Source: Gonatopus flavifemur
Lineage: Eukaryota > Arthropoda > Insecta > Hymenoptera > Dryinidae
Reading direction: 5' to 3'
Length of the DNA stretch: 64,000 bases
Assembly (NCBI GenBank): GCA_018340375.1
Contig: JAFFJZ010000002.1
Span: 24,260,001-24,324,000, forward strand
The notes beneath the pieces were generated by a model. The model was not told where the DNA came from, did no database searches, and worked only from the letters and a program-made list of their open reading frames with translations. The position numbers were made by a program, and so were the translations under genes. Shown here piece after piece: positions 34,901-44,228 of the stretch. How positions within the stretch are numbered: position 1 is the first letter of the stretch; every line of letters starts with the position of its first letter.

Positions 34901-37900
34901 AAAAATGATTGTCAATTTAGGGAAAACGAAGATCGCTGAAAAATATTCGTAGTGAGTCTACCAAAAATTTGCAGTCAAAATATTAACAGTTGATAGTTTC
35001 ATTGGTATTTTTCACAGTGAAACTATCAATTGTTAATACATCGACTACGAATTTTCAGTAGATTCACTACGAATATTTTTCAGCGATCTTCGTTTTCCTT
35101 AAATTGACAGTCGTTTTTCTAAATATTAATAGACCCGGTCTTTCCGTGGACCTTAAATATTAGACAAAAATTCTTCTCAGATTTAAACAACAAGAAACAC
35201 TGAAAAATCACGGTGGGAATGATTTGGGACGACCGGATGATCTGAAAAGAAACCAAAAGAAACCGGCGAATCATTCGTTGTTGAAGTGGCTATCGCATAA
35301 ACTAGAATCTTTTTGATTGTTCAAAAATTGTCCGATTTGCATCCAATTTTTCACCCTCAAAAATCGATTTGGTTTTGAAAAATAGCCATAACTTGGTTAT
35401 TTTTTTATGAAGAAAAAATATCCTAGTTCATGCGATAGGGACTTCAATGAGGAATGATTTGCCATTGTTTTTCAGATCATCTGATCGCTTCAATTCACTC
35501 TTACCGTCATTTTGTGTTGTTTTTTTTTTATTTGAAACAGTATAACGAAGAAAGAAATTGTTTTTATCTGAAAAAAAACTGCTTTTGGGATATTTAAGTT
35601 TTAATAAATATACCTACAAAACTGCAAAACAATATCTCAATTTTGAGGAAAAAATGCTCAAAAAAAAAAATTTTCTCGAAATTCTTATAAGCACCAAAAC
35701 ACCTTGACAATAAAAATTTAATATTTATTTGAAACTTGTTTCAATTAACAAATAAATCAAATTCCCCATGTAAGTTTTCTCCAATTAACGATTAAAATTT
35801 ATTTTTTAATAGAAATTTTTTTCCATTTACAATTCAAAAATTCTTTTCAATTAATAAATAAATTTTATTGATTGAAAATCAAGCAGTAATTGATCGATTC
35901 TTCTGAGGTTTCTTGTTTATTCTCAATCAGCGAATACAGGAGAACGAAAAAAAAAAAACAAAAAGTCCATCAATCATCGCTTAAATTTGAATTAACCGAA
36001 TTTATTTGTTGATTGAGAAGAATTTCAATCAAACATTGAATTCAATTGGTAATTGAAAAATACTTCAATTAGGAATTAAATTTTGATTATTAATTGAACG
36101 TCGATTCAATTGAGTTTCAATTGAATCACTTCCAACCCTGCTCTTGGCAGGAACACATATTTCTCTCTTAATGCACCGAGAAAACTGTTTGGTTAAAACA
36201 ACAAAACGTTTTGGTTGATATGTGAACAACAAAAAACTTTTGTTCCTTCAACCAAATCTTTGTGCTTTCGACAAAATTATTTTGTGTCTAATACCGAATG
36301 TTTTGTTGCAACAACAAAAATTTGGTTAGCATAACTAAAGTTTTTGGTTGTTCGCATTTCAACAAAACTTTTTTCTCGGTGTGTGGTGAATAAATGGCCA
36401 TTCTCAACAGCACAAAGTGTTTCTGGCACATTTTAAACACATTATAAATACTTCCTGTGCATTCTAAGAGAACAGAAACCTTGTAGGTTAAATTTACGTC
36501 CACGGAATGTCCAATGGACTTCCAAATCTTCGGACGTTGAATACACCTTTATTGAATCTCAACAAACAAAAAGATATCTATTAGTATCTAAAAGATGTCT
36601 TAAAATCATGGGAGATGTATTGAAAGACTTTCATTCAAGATATCTTTTCAACATCTAAAAGATGTCTTATGCGACAAATTTCAACAAGTTTTGGATATCT
36701 CAAACATGTCTTGCACAAGATATCTTGCAGACAGGCTGACAAAAATATATTTTAGATATATATGGGAGACATTTTTTACATGCCTCAAGATATTTTTTTG
36801 ATTCTTTTAACATACGTTTTAGATATCGTTGGAATGTATTCATGAAATCATGAGGACAGCCCAGACAGTACAAGAGAATCACTACCGTCAACTGGGGTAA
36901 CGTTAGGACAAAATGGATATGATTTTCCGTTCACTTGCTACCAGAATTTAGTTCTTCGAACCAGAATTTTTGAAATCGTGCAGAGGACTCGCAGATTATG
37001 TCCCCAAGACATATGAGGAAGCCTATTACGAGTGAGGGAACAGTGTCATAGAGTTTCCCTGGGGATAGGGAATTCCAGGACATGTGTGAGTTCTGCTTTG
37101 ATAAACTATAAATACATTTGTTATTGATTCCAAATCATACAGAACTAACATTGCATACATTTGAGAGTTATTATAACATACATATGTATCAGTAATATGG
37201 AAGTTGGACTTTCAGAAGTCAGTTTCTAAAGTCAGTCTTTCAGATGAAAGTTTAGGAAATTCTCACCAATGAGACCATTTCTCTGCTGCTGTGTTAATTT
37301 TTTTACTCCCATGTGTCACGTTGAGTGAAGTTTATCACTATACAACATTTGTTGATTATATCCTGGAAATAATATAAAAATTGCGGGAAATTGAGAACCA
37401 TCCGTGGGAACGAAGGAAATAAATAAAACGTGCATGTCCTAGCGTTATCCCGAGTGTCCTAGAGTTAACCAAAATGACGGTGATGAGTTCTAAAAAAGGA
37501 ACATGGCGTGACTTTTACCCTTCTCACTTGGACGATTTTTAGAATGTAGATATGCAGAAACTCTTTTAAGATAGCTTTTAGACTATGCTGGTTCGACATC
37601 TGAAAGATGTCTTTGGGAAATACCTCGAAAACATGTTTCTAATATTTTTTAAAGATATCTAAAAGATATCATTTCGACATGTCTTGAAGATATCTCTTTT
37701 GTGATATCATTTATATATCTAAAAGACATCCGAAAGATGTCTTTCGGAAATACCTCAAAAACATGCTCCTGACATTTTCTTGAGATATCTGGAAGATATC
37801 ATTTCGACATATCTTGGAGATATCTCTCTCGTGATGTCATTTAGATATCTAAAAGACATCTCTTCGATGTATCCAAAAGAGTCCTCCCTAAAAATATCTT

Positions 37901-40900
37901 GCAGATGTCTTCAAGACCATCGGTATTTGTTGGGACGTTCCTTGAACTTTCATTTTCTCTTGGGATTTGCGGTGTCAGAGATTGTTTATCATGATAATTT
38001 ATGTATTGTAAAAAAAATATTAATAAGATTGGAAGGTGATAATGCGAATAAGTACAAAAGTCGAGGATTTTTGAATGAACGTGGAGTTTGTTGTATGAAA
38101 TTCAAAAGCCTTATCCCTTCGGTTCAAAATACACGGAGGAAAAGGAATAGTTGCTTCAACTATTCATTTTTCTCCGTTTACTACAATTGAATATTCTATT
38201 TTTCCTGGATAGTTTTTCTTCCCCTGTCAAAAATTCCAATTATCAATTAGTAATATCCATCACGTGAGATATGGGTAACCCTGCTCGAAGAATCTCATTG
38301 ATTCTGATGCAGTAAACCGATTCAAACCGATTAAAAGTTGATTCTCAGTGGGTTTGAATCAGTTTTCTGCATCGGAATCAATGAGAATCAATTGGTTCAA
38401 TGAGATGCTTCGAGCAGGGAAGTGCCTTAACAGTTACTCGCTGGTGTCTGCCTATATAATTTCCTCGATCAGTCTCTCGTTGATTGAAGAATGAACTAAA
38501 GCCAACTTTTCGCTGATTTTTCTATAATTTTGATCTAAGTTCGATAAAAATTCAATAAAAAGTAATCGATTTCTTCATCATCAGCCATCACTGACTAATG
38601 CATTATAGTTCATTAGTTGGAATTTCTATCAAGGTTCAATTCCGGGGTTATAATCAGTCACCTCAAAGAGATCGGGGCACCAAGTTTCAAGAAAATCTGG
38701 CTGATTATCAAATTGCTGTTGGCCATATTTTTGGCAATGGATTCGTGATCAACGAACCCGACAAATCTTCCCTCAGTAACCAGTTTCAAGCGAATCTCGT
38801 TGATGTTTATATTGAGAATCCAAATGAAGCGTCAAAGGAGTCCATGCATTCCCGCGTCCTTTTTTCGATCGCGTGTTTACAAAACTTGATATTCTGCTTA
38901 AATTCGTTGAATTCAATGATTTTACATTTGAAAATGTAATTGTGACATATTGAAATATGATGTACCTACATGTATCGAAACTGTGAAGTCGAGTATTGAT
39001 TTATATATATACTGTTGAAACAAATTGTCGACACCAGAATCATACTCTTGATGTCACAAGTGATTTGCCACTCGTAATGACGCAACCAGAATACTGAGGA
39101 ATTCTTTGAATTACGCTCATTTCATGGATTCCACCGTTTCAAACATTTCCACGTATGTTCGGTTCTGATTATTTGCTATCATGTCGCATTCCCTTTAACT
39201 CAAAAATGACAAAAAATCTCAATTTCGAATATATAATGTTAAATTCACGAATTCAGTTGTCGGGAAAATGCGTTTGTATCTAAACATCAATTTGATTCGA
39301 ATAAAAAACAAGATGTATATATTGTAAAAAATTTCTTTGAGGATTCTTTTCTCGCTTTCCACTTCACATGAACCTCTACGAATCATGCATTTTTTTATAT
39401 TTGGAATCCCCTATTTTATACGAATTTGCAATTCATGTATGATATATTCCGCTTTTCATTCCCGTAGACAAAGAAACATATTTACATGTGAATCCATACG
39501 TTTTCAGGCATTTCGATCGACAATGAGGTTTTTGTTTTCTGTATAGAAAATCGATCCACTATATATGGTATTTGATTTATACTTCTCAAACAGGAATGTT
39601 TGTACACCGGTTCTAAATTTCTTCTCTTTTCATTACAAACAACCTTTGATCGGGTAAGGGACGAGGAGTAATCTCATTTACGCGATAATTGTATTCTTCC
39701 ACCGCGATTACAACTGGCTAGACTTTTCGTCGCGCTTAGCATCGTTCAAATCAAAGCAGACATACATCCATACATTAATGATGGATTCGAATTTCTCGCT
39801 GAGTAAGCGCCATGATACAGAGGCGAACCCTTTCTTACTTCTTTCTCCTGCCTTTTTCATTTCCTTTTCTCCACACTCTAGAGAACACGTTGGATGGAAG
39901 CCAATCTTTGAGATCTCTCTCGTTTTTCTCTCCAGATTCGAGATTGGCAAGTGGACTGGGATTCTATATCGGGCAGGATAATACGATTAAAAATGTTGAC
40001 GAGAATTTTCTCCTGAGAATCATTTCCAATTGTTTTATTCGTCGCGAAGCTAAATTGATTGTGCGAAGAATGCGACACAACATAATGAAAGAACGAGGGA
40101 AAAGAAGATTTGGTACAGCTTGAAATATCATCGAAGGGGGAGAAAATCTATATATTTCCTGTGTTCGGTGATGATAATTCCTTGAGGAATTACGGGGATT
40201 AGAAATGCTTGAATTATTACAGTGCGGGGAACATTGGTTTCATATTTTTATTTCGGATCACTTTCGAAAATTGCCTTCTGAAAATTCAGAAAATGTGGTT
40301 GTAATCTTTTACAGCCGCACGGAGAAAAAGGTATCTTGAAAAATACCACAATTTATGGACTTTTGGCGTTGGTCTAACCCCCCAAGGGTGTATTAACGGC
40401 GGGCCCAATCTACGCCCATGCTGTCCAACGTGGGGCTAACCCTGAGATGATAACATCGTTCCCAGCTTGGCTGTATTGCTTTGCCCGAGGATTGGTAACA
40501 CTGTGGACCCAGCATGAACACAAACTAGGCAATCAATACTGCCTTATCCTTTTTTTTTGAAATTGGAAAACTGGTTTGAATTCTATCACAGTGGACATTA
40601 ATTTCAGCCCAACTTTGGCCCAATCTTGGACCTAGTGTTGAGCCCCATCCTGCCTATAAGGGCCCAAGACTGGACCAAAATTCATACACGCTGAGGATTA
40701 TACGCATATGCTCGGGATATAAATTCCCCCCAATCTTGGCCTCACGCTGGTCCAAATTAGGGCCAAGTTAAAATGTGCCCGCACTAAGATTCATTATTTC
40801 AATTTTCTACCAACCATGATTGTATGGGAAAGCACAACAGGGCCAAGATAGACCCAGCCTGGGGCCCATTGTCACTATAGGCAATACACGCTCGGGCCGA

Positions 40901-42902
40901 GTCAAAATATTTACATGTAGATACCTCTAAAAGTACCATAATGGCTGGGACTTTTAGAGGTTCGTTCACGTAAATATTTTGACTCGGGTCAGAACAACGC
41001 CAAAAATCCATAAATTATGGTATTTTTCAAGATATCTGTTTTCTCAGTACACTTTTTGTTGAATTTTCGGAATACGCTCCGAAATTTAGTTAAATGTATC
41101 TGAAAATTAAAAGAAAATTTGTGTACAGTGATTATTCCCTGACACGTATCAATACACAAGATTGAGACAACCTCTTTTCGAATTATCGTGCAATTATCTA
41201 GGAAGAAATAAAACGTAGTTCTATAACGAATATGATTCCAGTCTCAAGGGGATGAAGTTTTGTCACGTAGCGAATAGGACTTGGGTGAATTGATGGTTAA
41301 CTCTTCTGATGGTGATCCCCGGTCGTTGCAAGTGATCCTTGGAAATATGATCGCACGTATATTGAGTCAGCCTCGAAAGAGAGTATACTTTATCTTTTGA
41401 TCGTAGTAGATTGTATTTTCTTTGCAAGATACGATTCGTATTGTTGGTGGAAAGAGAACTTTCGGATAACGGTATCTATGAAACATTGTATCGAGTTCTG
41501 AACACAATATTTTCATACCATATTTCTTATGTCAGATACATGAAAGTCAACCACATTTCACGTCGCCGTGAAATGTTTAGTTATGTTCCTCTCAGTTACG
41601 GAGAGAAATCTCGATCGCCTATCTGTTTTGAGGAATCCACACGAGGTGCATTTGTGTTTTGATTTTACGTTCAAAAATATATCCTTTTCTCAGGTCATAT
41701 TTTTCCTCGAGAAAATCTTGATACTTTTTTATGTGTCACATATATGGTGTATAAAGTATGTAACACAATGCATTCGATTTTTATATCCATCAAATCGGAT
41801 GCATATAACTGCTGCTATAAAAGTTCGCAGACTCGATAGCAAAATTGCCATGAAATTTCATTGATTGATATTGATGCTGAAGGAAGATGGTTCGATATGT
41901 GAAAATCGACCAGAATGATGGAGTTTAACTAAAAGAAGAAGTGGAGGTTCGGCAAAGAGATGCCGGTCAAACCAATCGCCTTTAATGGATTGTTCTAGGA
42001 TGTACTTGGGGGTGAAAAAAAGATGAAAGAACCCACTTTCACTCAAATAAACTTAACACGAAATTTATTTAACGCACTCGAGAAAAACCAACGCAATTGA
42101 ATCACGTGATCCAATCAAAGAGGTTGAATGTACCGATATACGTACGATTCAGTAGCTTCACTCTGCAGATGATATTTTTAGATTCTCAAGAAAAGAAGTA
42201 TGGCGGAAAACTCATGGATTCGTGAATTATTACACTGAGAACCCGATTTCTTTGCTCTCATTCTGATAAATTTTGGAAATTTGGAATTTATATTCTTCGA
42301 ATTCAAGAAGGAATATATTTCTGTCTTAATTTGAAAACTTTTTGTTTCAATCTGATGAAGAATTTTCCCATTGAAGAAAATATTTATTAGAATGAGGGCA
42401 AAGAAAATTTTCTTTCAATCTAAGAAATTGGGTTCACGATGTAAATCATTTGGGAATTTGTGATTTTCCAAATACTGTTCATCAATTGACCGAGATGGTT
42501 TGATGATCGATTGAAAAACTTCTTTGTGGGGATGTTCGATGAATTTTTTTCCCGATTATTTGATTGATCGATTGATCAGCGAATACCGGATTATGGGTTT
42601 AATGCATTGATTGGAATCAAATAATTAATCGAATAATCGGAAATAGACTTGCCATGATGGCAATTTGTATCATTCCTAGAACGATCCATTATTACCACTA
42701 CAGCCATTTGTTCTAACCATCCTCCAGATGGTTACAATAACCACATATTGTGTTCAGTTTACGAATCGAATCATTCTCTGTCTGACTGAATATTGATTAT
42801 ATACGAGTTGTTGAAATGAATGAAGAAAATAATCACTCACGATATTCATTTCTTGTTCCTGGATTTCTTTGTAAACCTCGACGATCCTCATGAGAGCGAA
42901 TC
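20642..42902 (-). CDS. IRSp53/BAIAP2-like I-BAR and SH3 adaptor, spliced, 5' end not in view
   Basis: Ten exons on the minus strand join in phase: 42902-42841, 34413-34342, 34253-34050, 27952-27761, 25578-25344, 25141-24944, 24404-24302, 24202-23953, 23790-23612, 22952-20642. All junctions are AG/GT and the reading frame stays open for 1268 codons. Numbering from the first visible codon, residues 1-177 match the C-terminal two thirds of the I-BAR (IMD) fold (ALMRIVEVYKEIQ, LVPLETNLEKDTK, KKQRKKS, ERRRYGFVLERQCSLAKHY). Residues 296-353 form an SH3 domain (ALFAYLS, ENQLSFLEGD, GWFPLAY), followed by a proline-rich stretch (PPVPPVPPPE) and a very long charged tail. The known family role is to bind curved membrane and phosphoinositides through the I-BAR domain and recruit WAVE/Ena-type actin regulators through SH3. 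The first I-BAR helix (roughly 70-80 residues) is missing from the window or unrecognised. Family assignment is strong; the exact isoform structure is inferred. Confidence 0.9.
23612..23790 (-). CDS. I-BAR gene exon: polyproline and acidic patch
   Basis: A 179-bp exon entering in phase 0 after TTTGTTTTAG and leaving in phase 2 at ACAAG|GTGAAT. It encodes IRPSGTLPTVLAGNRR, then PPVPPVPPPE, then NDSGFSNEPPVQPDIDYSDD. If the donor were not used, the frame would end after EATR at an in-frame TGA, giving a short isoform. This is a plausible alternative end for the protein. Confidence 0.82.
23953..24202 (-). CDS. I-BAR gene exon: Pro/Ser/Asn-rich linker
   Basis: A 250-bp, 84-codon exon, phase 2 in and phase 0 out (CCG|GTGAGA). 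It runs from GSPNHGTNNGRSTDS through CKPAPTRPPATSG and a serine/asparagine-rich stretch to ARQSKPV. It is low complexity with no recognisable fold. Such regions in family members hold SH3-ligand and phosphorylation sites. Confidence 0.82.
24302..24404 (-). CDS. I-BAR gene exon: second half of the SH3 domain
   Basis: A 103-bp exon, phase 1 in and phase 2 out (TTTTGG|GTGAGT). It encodes GDRQKGWQFGENLRTQSSGW followed by FPLAYTEVIVEDSF, which holds the conserved SH3 tryptophan and the GWFP ligand-binding motif. The acceptor (GGATATAAG) has a weak pyrimidine tract, but it is the only one that keeps the SH3 domain intact. Confidence 0.92.
24944..25141 (-). CDS. I-BAR gene exon: first half of the SH3 domain
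   Basis: A 198-bp exon, phase 1 to phase 1, from acceptor TTTGTAG to donor ATGG|GTATGT. It starts DIPETPPRPRSMAPP, then a Gly/Ser linker, then RALFAYLSSGENQLSFLEGD, the ALYDY-type strand and RT loop of an SH3 domain. The SH3 domain is split across this junction. Confidence 0.92.
25344..25578 (-). CDS. I-BAR gene exon: Ser-rich linker
   Basis: A 235-bp exon entering in phase 0 after GATTTTAG and leaving in phase 1 at CCAG|GTATTC. It encodes QVSFWPEDEENGGPELTMSS and a serine/asparagine-rich linker with LRKTRSMDSSCLELRLG, ending in LHASTLSLGP. This lies between the IMD and SH3 domains, where family members carry a partial CRIB motif and phosphorylation sites; I see no clear CRIB consensus. Confidence 0.85.
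25855..26125. mobile_element. ACAGCACA-class element with GAATTC words, intronic
   Basis: CCAGCCAGCACAAAAGATC and CTTGTGCTGTATGGGAAC bracket GAATTC/GAATTTAATGAATTCC words. It lies in the intron between the linker and last-IMD exons. Same interior as 4090-4330. Confidence 0.55.
26130..27760. other. intronic stretch without a recognised feature
   Basis: Intron between the last IMD exon and the linker exon. AT-rich with poly-T tracts and short chance ORFs. No palindromic element is evident here. Confidence 0.5.
27761..27952 (-). CDS. I-BAR gene exon: last IMD helix
   Basis: A 192-bp, 64-codon exon in phase 0, from acceptor TTCTTGCAG to donor AGG|GTAAGT. It encodes AMTQERRRYGFVLERQCSL and onward to VEDMFASRLR, the terminal helix of the I-BAR fold, and is typical of insect IRSp53-like proteins. 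A palindromic fragment sits just upstream of the acceptor (27960-28070). Confidence 0.92.
28476..28489. repeat. poly-C run
   Basis: A homopolymer tract of about 17 C residues, followed by TCCCTAACCC, in an intron. Its length in an assembly is often unreliable. Confidence 0.7.
28868..29107. mobile_element. TACACTGTAAGAAA palindrome with GGAAATTCC words, intronic
   Basis: TACACTGTAAGAAATAATCT and the inverse of AAATTTCTTACAGTGTA form the ends. The arms are GGAAAATTCC/GGGAAATTGC-type words. Same terminal signature as 33612-33833, 47336-47579 and 18829-19352. Confidence 0.7.
29700..31300. mobile_element. TCATAAATTTATGA-word region split by a TTGGGCCA-word region
   Basis: 29700-29950 and 30540-31280 are filled with TCTCATAA/TTATGAGA and ATCATAAAATTT words that pair across the middle. 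The middle, 29960-30540, is made of CTTGGGCC/GGCCAAG, TTGTGCC/GGCACAA and AATGGTCC words. This seems to be one word-family element inserted into another. Boundaries are approximate. Confidence 0.4.
31391..31592. mobile_element. TACACGGAGAGAAGAG palindrome, about 200 bp
   Basis: TACACGGAGAGAAGAGAAAG and the inverse of CATTCTCTTCTCTCCGTGTA are the ends. Arms contain GGTAATATTTACCATG and ATTTTATACAAAAT in both halves. Near-perfect, so probably young. Confidence 0.75.
31773..31999. mobile_element. ACACGGAAAAAATA palindrome with AGCT words, copy 1
   Basis: ACACGGAAAAAATAGTATGG and the inverted ATTATTTTTTCCGTG end it. Arms share GCTGCAGCAGCTAAGTAGC, CTAGCACGGACA and GACAGCCATTAAAT. A close copy lies at 57768-57959. 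Confidence 0.75.
32542..32918. mobile_element. GAGTGAAA-word palindrome with a TTAA MITE inside
   Basis: CTCTAAATTCCTTGGAGTG and CACTCCAAAGAATTTAGAG form the ends. The arms are GAGTGAAAATTCACTC words with CAGTATTTTCACTC repeated. At 32718-32810 a TTAA-flanked element interrupts it. Confidence 0.65.
32718..32810. mobile_element. 93-bp TTAA MITE, ends GAGGATACCAGCG
   Basis: TTAA at 32714-32717 and 32811-32814 flank GAGGATACCAGCG...CGCTGGTATCCAC. It shares its ends with 5516-5820 and 5825-6109 but has a much shorter interior. It is the smallest member of that family here. Confidence 0.65.
33046..33243 (-). pseudogene. BEL/Pao-type retrotransposon integrase fragment
   Basis: The minus-strand frame reads IKTVHLELVESCSTEDFLAA, REGFVTRQMLP and FYSDNGTNFV, then EKELILCF. 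The order K-x-VHLE...FL-A-x-x-F...P...YSDNGTNF is the integrase core typical of BEL/Pao elements, with SDNGTN holding the second catalytic Asp. No reverse transcriptase, LTR or envelope-like sequence was seen nearby. It is an intronic relic. Confidence 0.75.
33612..33833. mobile_element. TACACTGTTAAAAATTTC palindrome, intronic
   Basis: TACACTGTTAAAAATTTCCG and, inverted, GAAATTTTCAACAGTGTA end the element. The middle shares TTGAGAATCCAATCACATG-type words with 47336-47579, so the two are probably one family. Confidence 0.6.
34050..34253 (-). CDS. I-BAR gene exon: basic helix-rich IMD core
   Basis: A 204-bp, 68-codon exon in phase 0, from acceptor TTCACAG to donor AAT|GTGAGT. It runs from SEQKKFLQQHKTRSE through MKKQRKKSRG to LDAFCEQSLKN. 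The lysine/arginine cluster corresponds to the basic surface that binds acidic membrane in this family. The following intron is about 6.1 kb. Confidence 0.92.
34342..34413 (-). CDS. I-BAR gene exon: LKAFYVDLLVPLETNLEKDT
   Basis: A 72-bp, 24-codon exon in phase 0 at both ends, from acceptor CCGCAG to donor CAG|GTACGT. The sequence continues the IMD helix and ends in TKVVQ. It is separated from the upstream exon by an intron of about 8.4 kb loaded with palindromic elements. Confidence 0.88.
34870..35149. mobile_element. ACACGGAAAGACC palindrome, copy 2
   Basis: Same family as 12339-12593: GACACGGAAAGACCGGGTCT left and GACCCGGTCTTTCCGTG right, with GATCGCTGAAAAATATTCG in both arms. The centre carries TATCAACTGTTAATA-like words that differ from copy 1. 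Confidence 0.75.
35210..35520. repeat. imperfect inverted repeat around ATCATCTGATC
   Basis: GATGATCTGAAAAGAAACC at the left and TTTTCAGATCATCTGATCGC at the right face each other, and GCATAAACTAGAATC pairs with ATCCTAGTTCATGCGATAG. The arms are eroded and I cannot define ends. 35690-36130 downstream is AATT-rich with AATTGAAA/TTTCAATT words. Confidence 0.4.
36173..36383. mobile_element. CACCGAGAAAAC palindrome with CAAAA/TTGGTT words
   Basis: GCACCGAGAAAACTGTTTGG and the inverse of AACTTTTTTCTCGGTGTG close it. The arms repeat TTTGGTTG/CAACCAAA and ACAAAACTTTTGTTG words. The ends are a variant of the TACACGG/TACACTG signature. Confidence 0.6.
36400..37935. mobile_element. ACAGCACA element(s) with AGATATCT/AAAGACATC words
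   Basis: CAACAGCACAAAGTGTTTC at 36.4 kb and CCCAGACAGTACAAGAG at 36.86 kb carry the class signature. 36550-36860 and 37540-37930 are dense in AGATGTCTTTTAGATATCTC-like words. 36890-37530 between them shows none. Element limits are uncertain. Confidence 0.4.
38278..38419. mobile_element. 142-bp palindrome ending CCCTGCTCGAAG
   Basis: CCCTGCTCGAAGAATCTCATTG on the left pairs with CAATGAGATGCTTCGAGCAGGG on the right. The inner stem has GATTCTGATGCAG and CTGCATCGGAATC. A short ACACGGAGGAAAAGGAATAG hairpin lies just upstream (38132-38180). Confidence 0.65.
38598..38939 (+). CDS. unrecognised 113-codon ORF
   Basis: A plus-strand frame starting with ATG reads GYNQSPQRDRGTKFQENLAD, then IAVGHIFGNGFVINEPDKSS and DVYIENPNEASKESMHSRVL. 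It lies outside the palindromes and its composition is protein-like, but it is in an intron of the opposite-strand gene and I see no homologue. It may be part of a decayed element. Confidence 0.2.
   Translation: MHYSSLVGISIKVQFRGYNQSPQRDRGTKFQENLADYQIAVGHIFGNGFVINEPDKSSLSNQFQANLVDVYIENPNEASKESMHSRVLFSIACLQNLIFCLNSLNSMILHLKM
40317..41047. mobile_element. three-layer nest of palindromes
   Basis: Outer pair: CACGGAGAAAAAGGTATCTTG and, inverted, TTTCAAGATATCTGTTTTCTCAG, with CCACAATTTATGG and AACGCCAAAAATCCATA. Next: 40375-40880, made of TTGGGCCA/TGGCCCAA and GGACCCAG words. Third: 40888-40985, GTCAAAATATTTACATGTAG inverted as ACGTAAATATTTTGACTC, with CCTCTAAAAGT/ACTTTTAGAGG at its core. Confidence 0.6.
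42231..42442. mobile_element. TACACTGAGAACCC palindrome, intronic
   Basis: TACACTGAGAACCCGATTTC pairs with GAAATTGGGTTCACGATGTA. The arms contain TTTGCTCTCATTCT and AGAATGAGGGCAAAG. Eroded but clear. Confidence 0.55.
42841..42902 (-). CDS. I-BAR gene exon: IMD helix segment ALMRIVEVYKEIQEQEMNI
   Basis: A 62-bp exon between acceptor TTTCAG and donor ATC|GTGAGT. It enters in phase 1, so it needs one base (G gives Gly) from an upstream exon, and leaves in phase 0. It encodes the amphipathic helix leading directly into LKAFYVDLL of the next exon. It is the most 5' exon I can assign with confidence. Confidence 0.85.
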
Positions 42903-43238
42903 CTGAAACATAAAATTAATTCCAATGCATATCCGAGCAGTAACATTTTTTTCGTGCAGATAAAACATATTCAGATGGAACACATTTCATTTTAAAGGGT
43001 ATTGAAAATTCACTGCTGCTGAAATTGGAATAAAATTGTTTTTACTTATTACTCGAAGAGGGCTCTATGTGTAATTAGTTGGAAATATTTCGCTGAAATA
43101 ACGATGAATGATATCATCGCATTTTCTATGCAAAATTCTGAAAATTTCTGATATTCTGATGAAAAATTAAATATATTTGGAACATTTTGTAGTACATACC
43201 TTTTTCAAAGTTCAGAAGAATTTTTTCCTTTCTTTTTC

Positions 43239-43567
43239 CACGGAGAGAAAAAATTTGCTGACGCAGCAAATCAAGGCATTATATATAGAATAGCAAAATT
43301 TTTTGCTGAACTAGTTGAAAATTTGCTATAACAGCAATCATGTTAGCTACGACAGCAATTTTTTAGCTGTGGCAGCAAAAAATGTTTGCTCCGCCAGCAA
43401 ATTTTCAGTATTATATACAGAATAGCAAACATTTTTTGCTGCCACTGCTAAAAAATCGCTGTCGCAGCTAACAAGATTGCTGGAACAGCAAAAAATTTGC
43501 TGCTCTGGCAAAAGGAACCCAGCAAAAGTAGATTTCGCTGCCACAGCGAATTCCTTTTTCTCCGTGT
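43239..43567. mobile_element. CCACGGAGAGAAAA palindrome with GCAAA/TTTGC words
   Basis: CCACGGAGAGAAAAAATTTG and the inverse of CTTTTTCTCCGTG close it. The interior is almost entirely AGCAAATTTTGCT and CAGCAATTTT words, with TTATATATAGAATAGCAAA near both arms. Family members: 48661-50266 and 52955-53233. Confidence 0.65.
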
Positions 43568-44228
43568 CCAAACAAATGAGAACGAAATAGCGCTCTGGAA
43601 AAAGTCTGACGGAACTCTGTAGATTTAAATCTCTAACATTATTCTGATCATTGAAAAAATTTTGAATCCTATAAATACATTCACGTGTTGTATTCGAATA
43701 TCATGTGTGAAAAAGTGTTCGAAAATTAAAGCACTTTTTTCAATAGTCAGAGAAATGTTATAAATTTATCAGACTTTCATCAGACTTTTGTTTAGAGTGC
43801 AATTTGGGTCTTAGTTGTCTGAAAAAAAATGACAACAACTCTTTTAATTTTGGAAAAAGTCTGTACAAAATGTTCCAAATGTATCGAAATTCTTTATCAA
43901 AATTTCAGAGATTCTCATAGTTTTGCAGAAAAAAATGTGATGTTTTTTTAAAGATTATTCATGGTTATTCCATAACTTAACGCGGAAGAGGTGTAAATGG
44001 AATCATTTAGACATTCTTAACGCCCGTTCTCGAGCAAAAGAAACACTAAATATGATTTCTAGTAAAGAACCATTGACCTGATTTATTGAAGAAAATAAAT
44101 TAACAGTAATGAATTATTCAGCTTACATGTTAATATTCTACTACCTGTTGGTTAACAGAGTATAATAGGACTACCGTTAGATCGTATTATCATTTACATT
44201 TATGAACGTGTTAGAAATAGATAGATAT

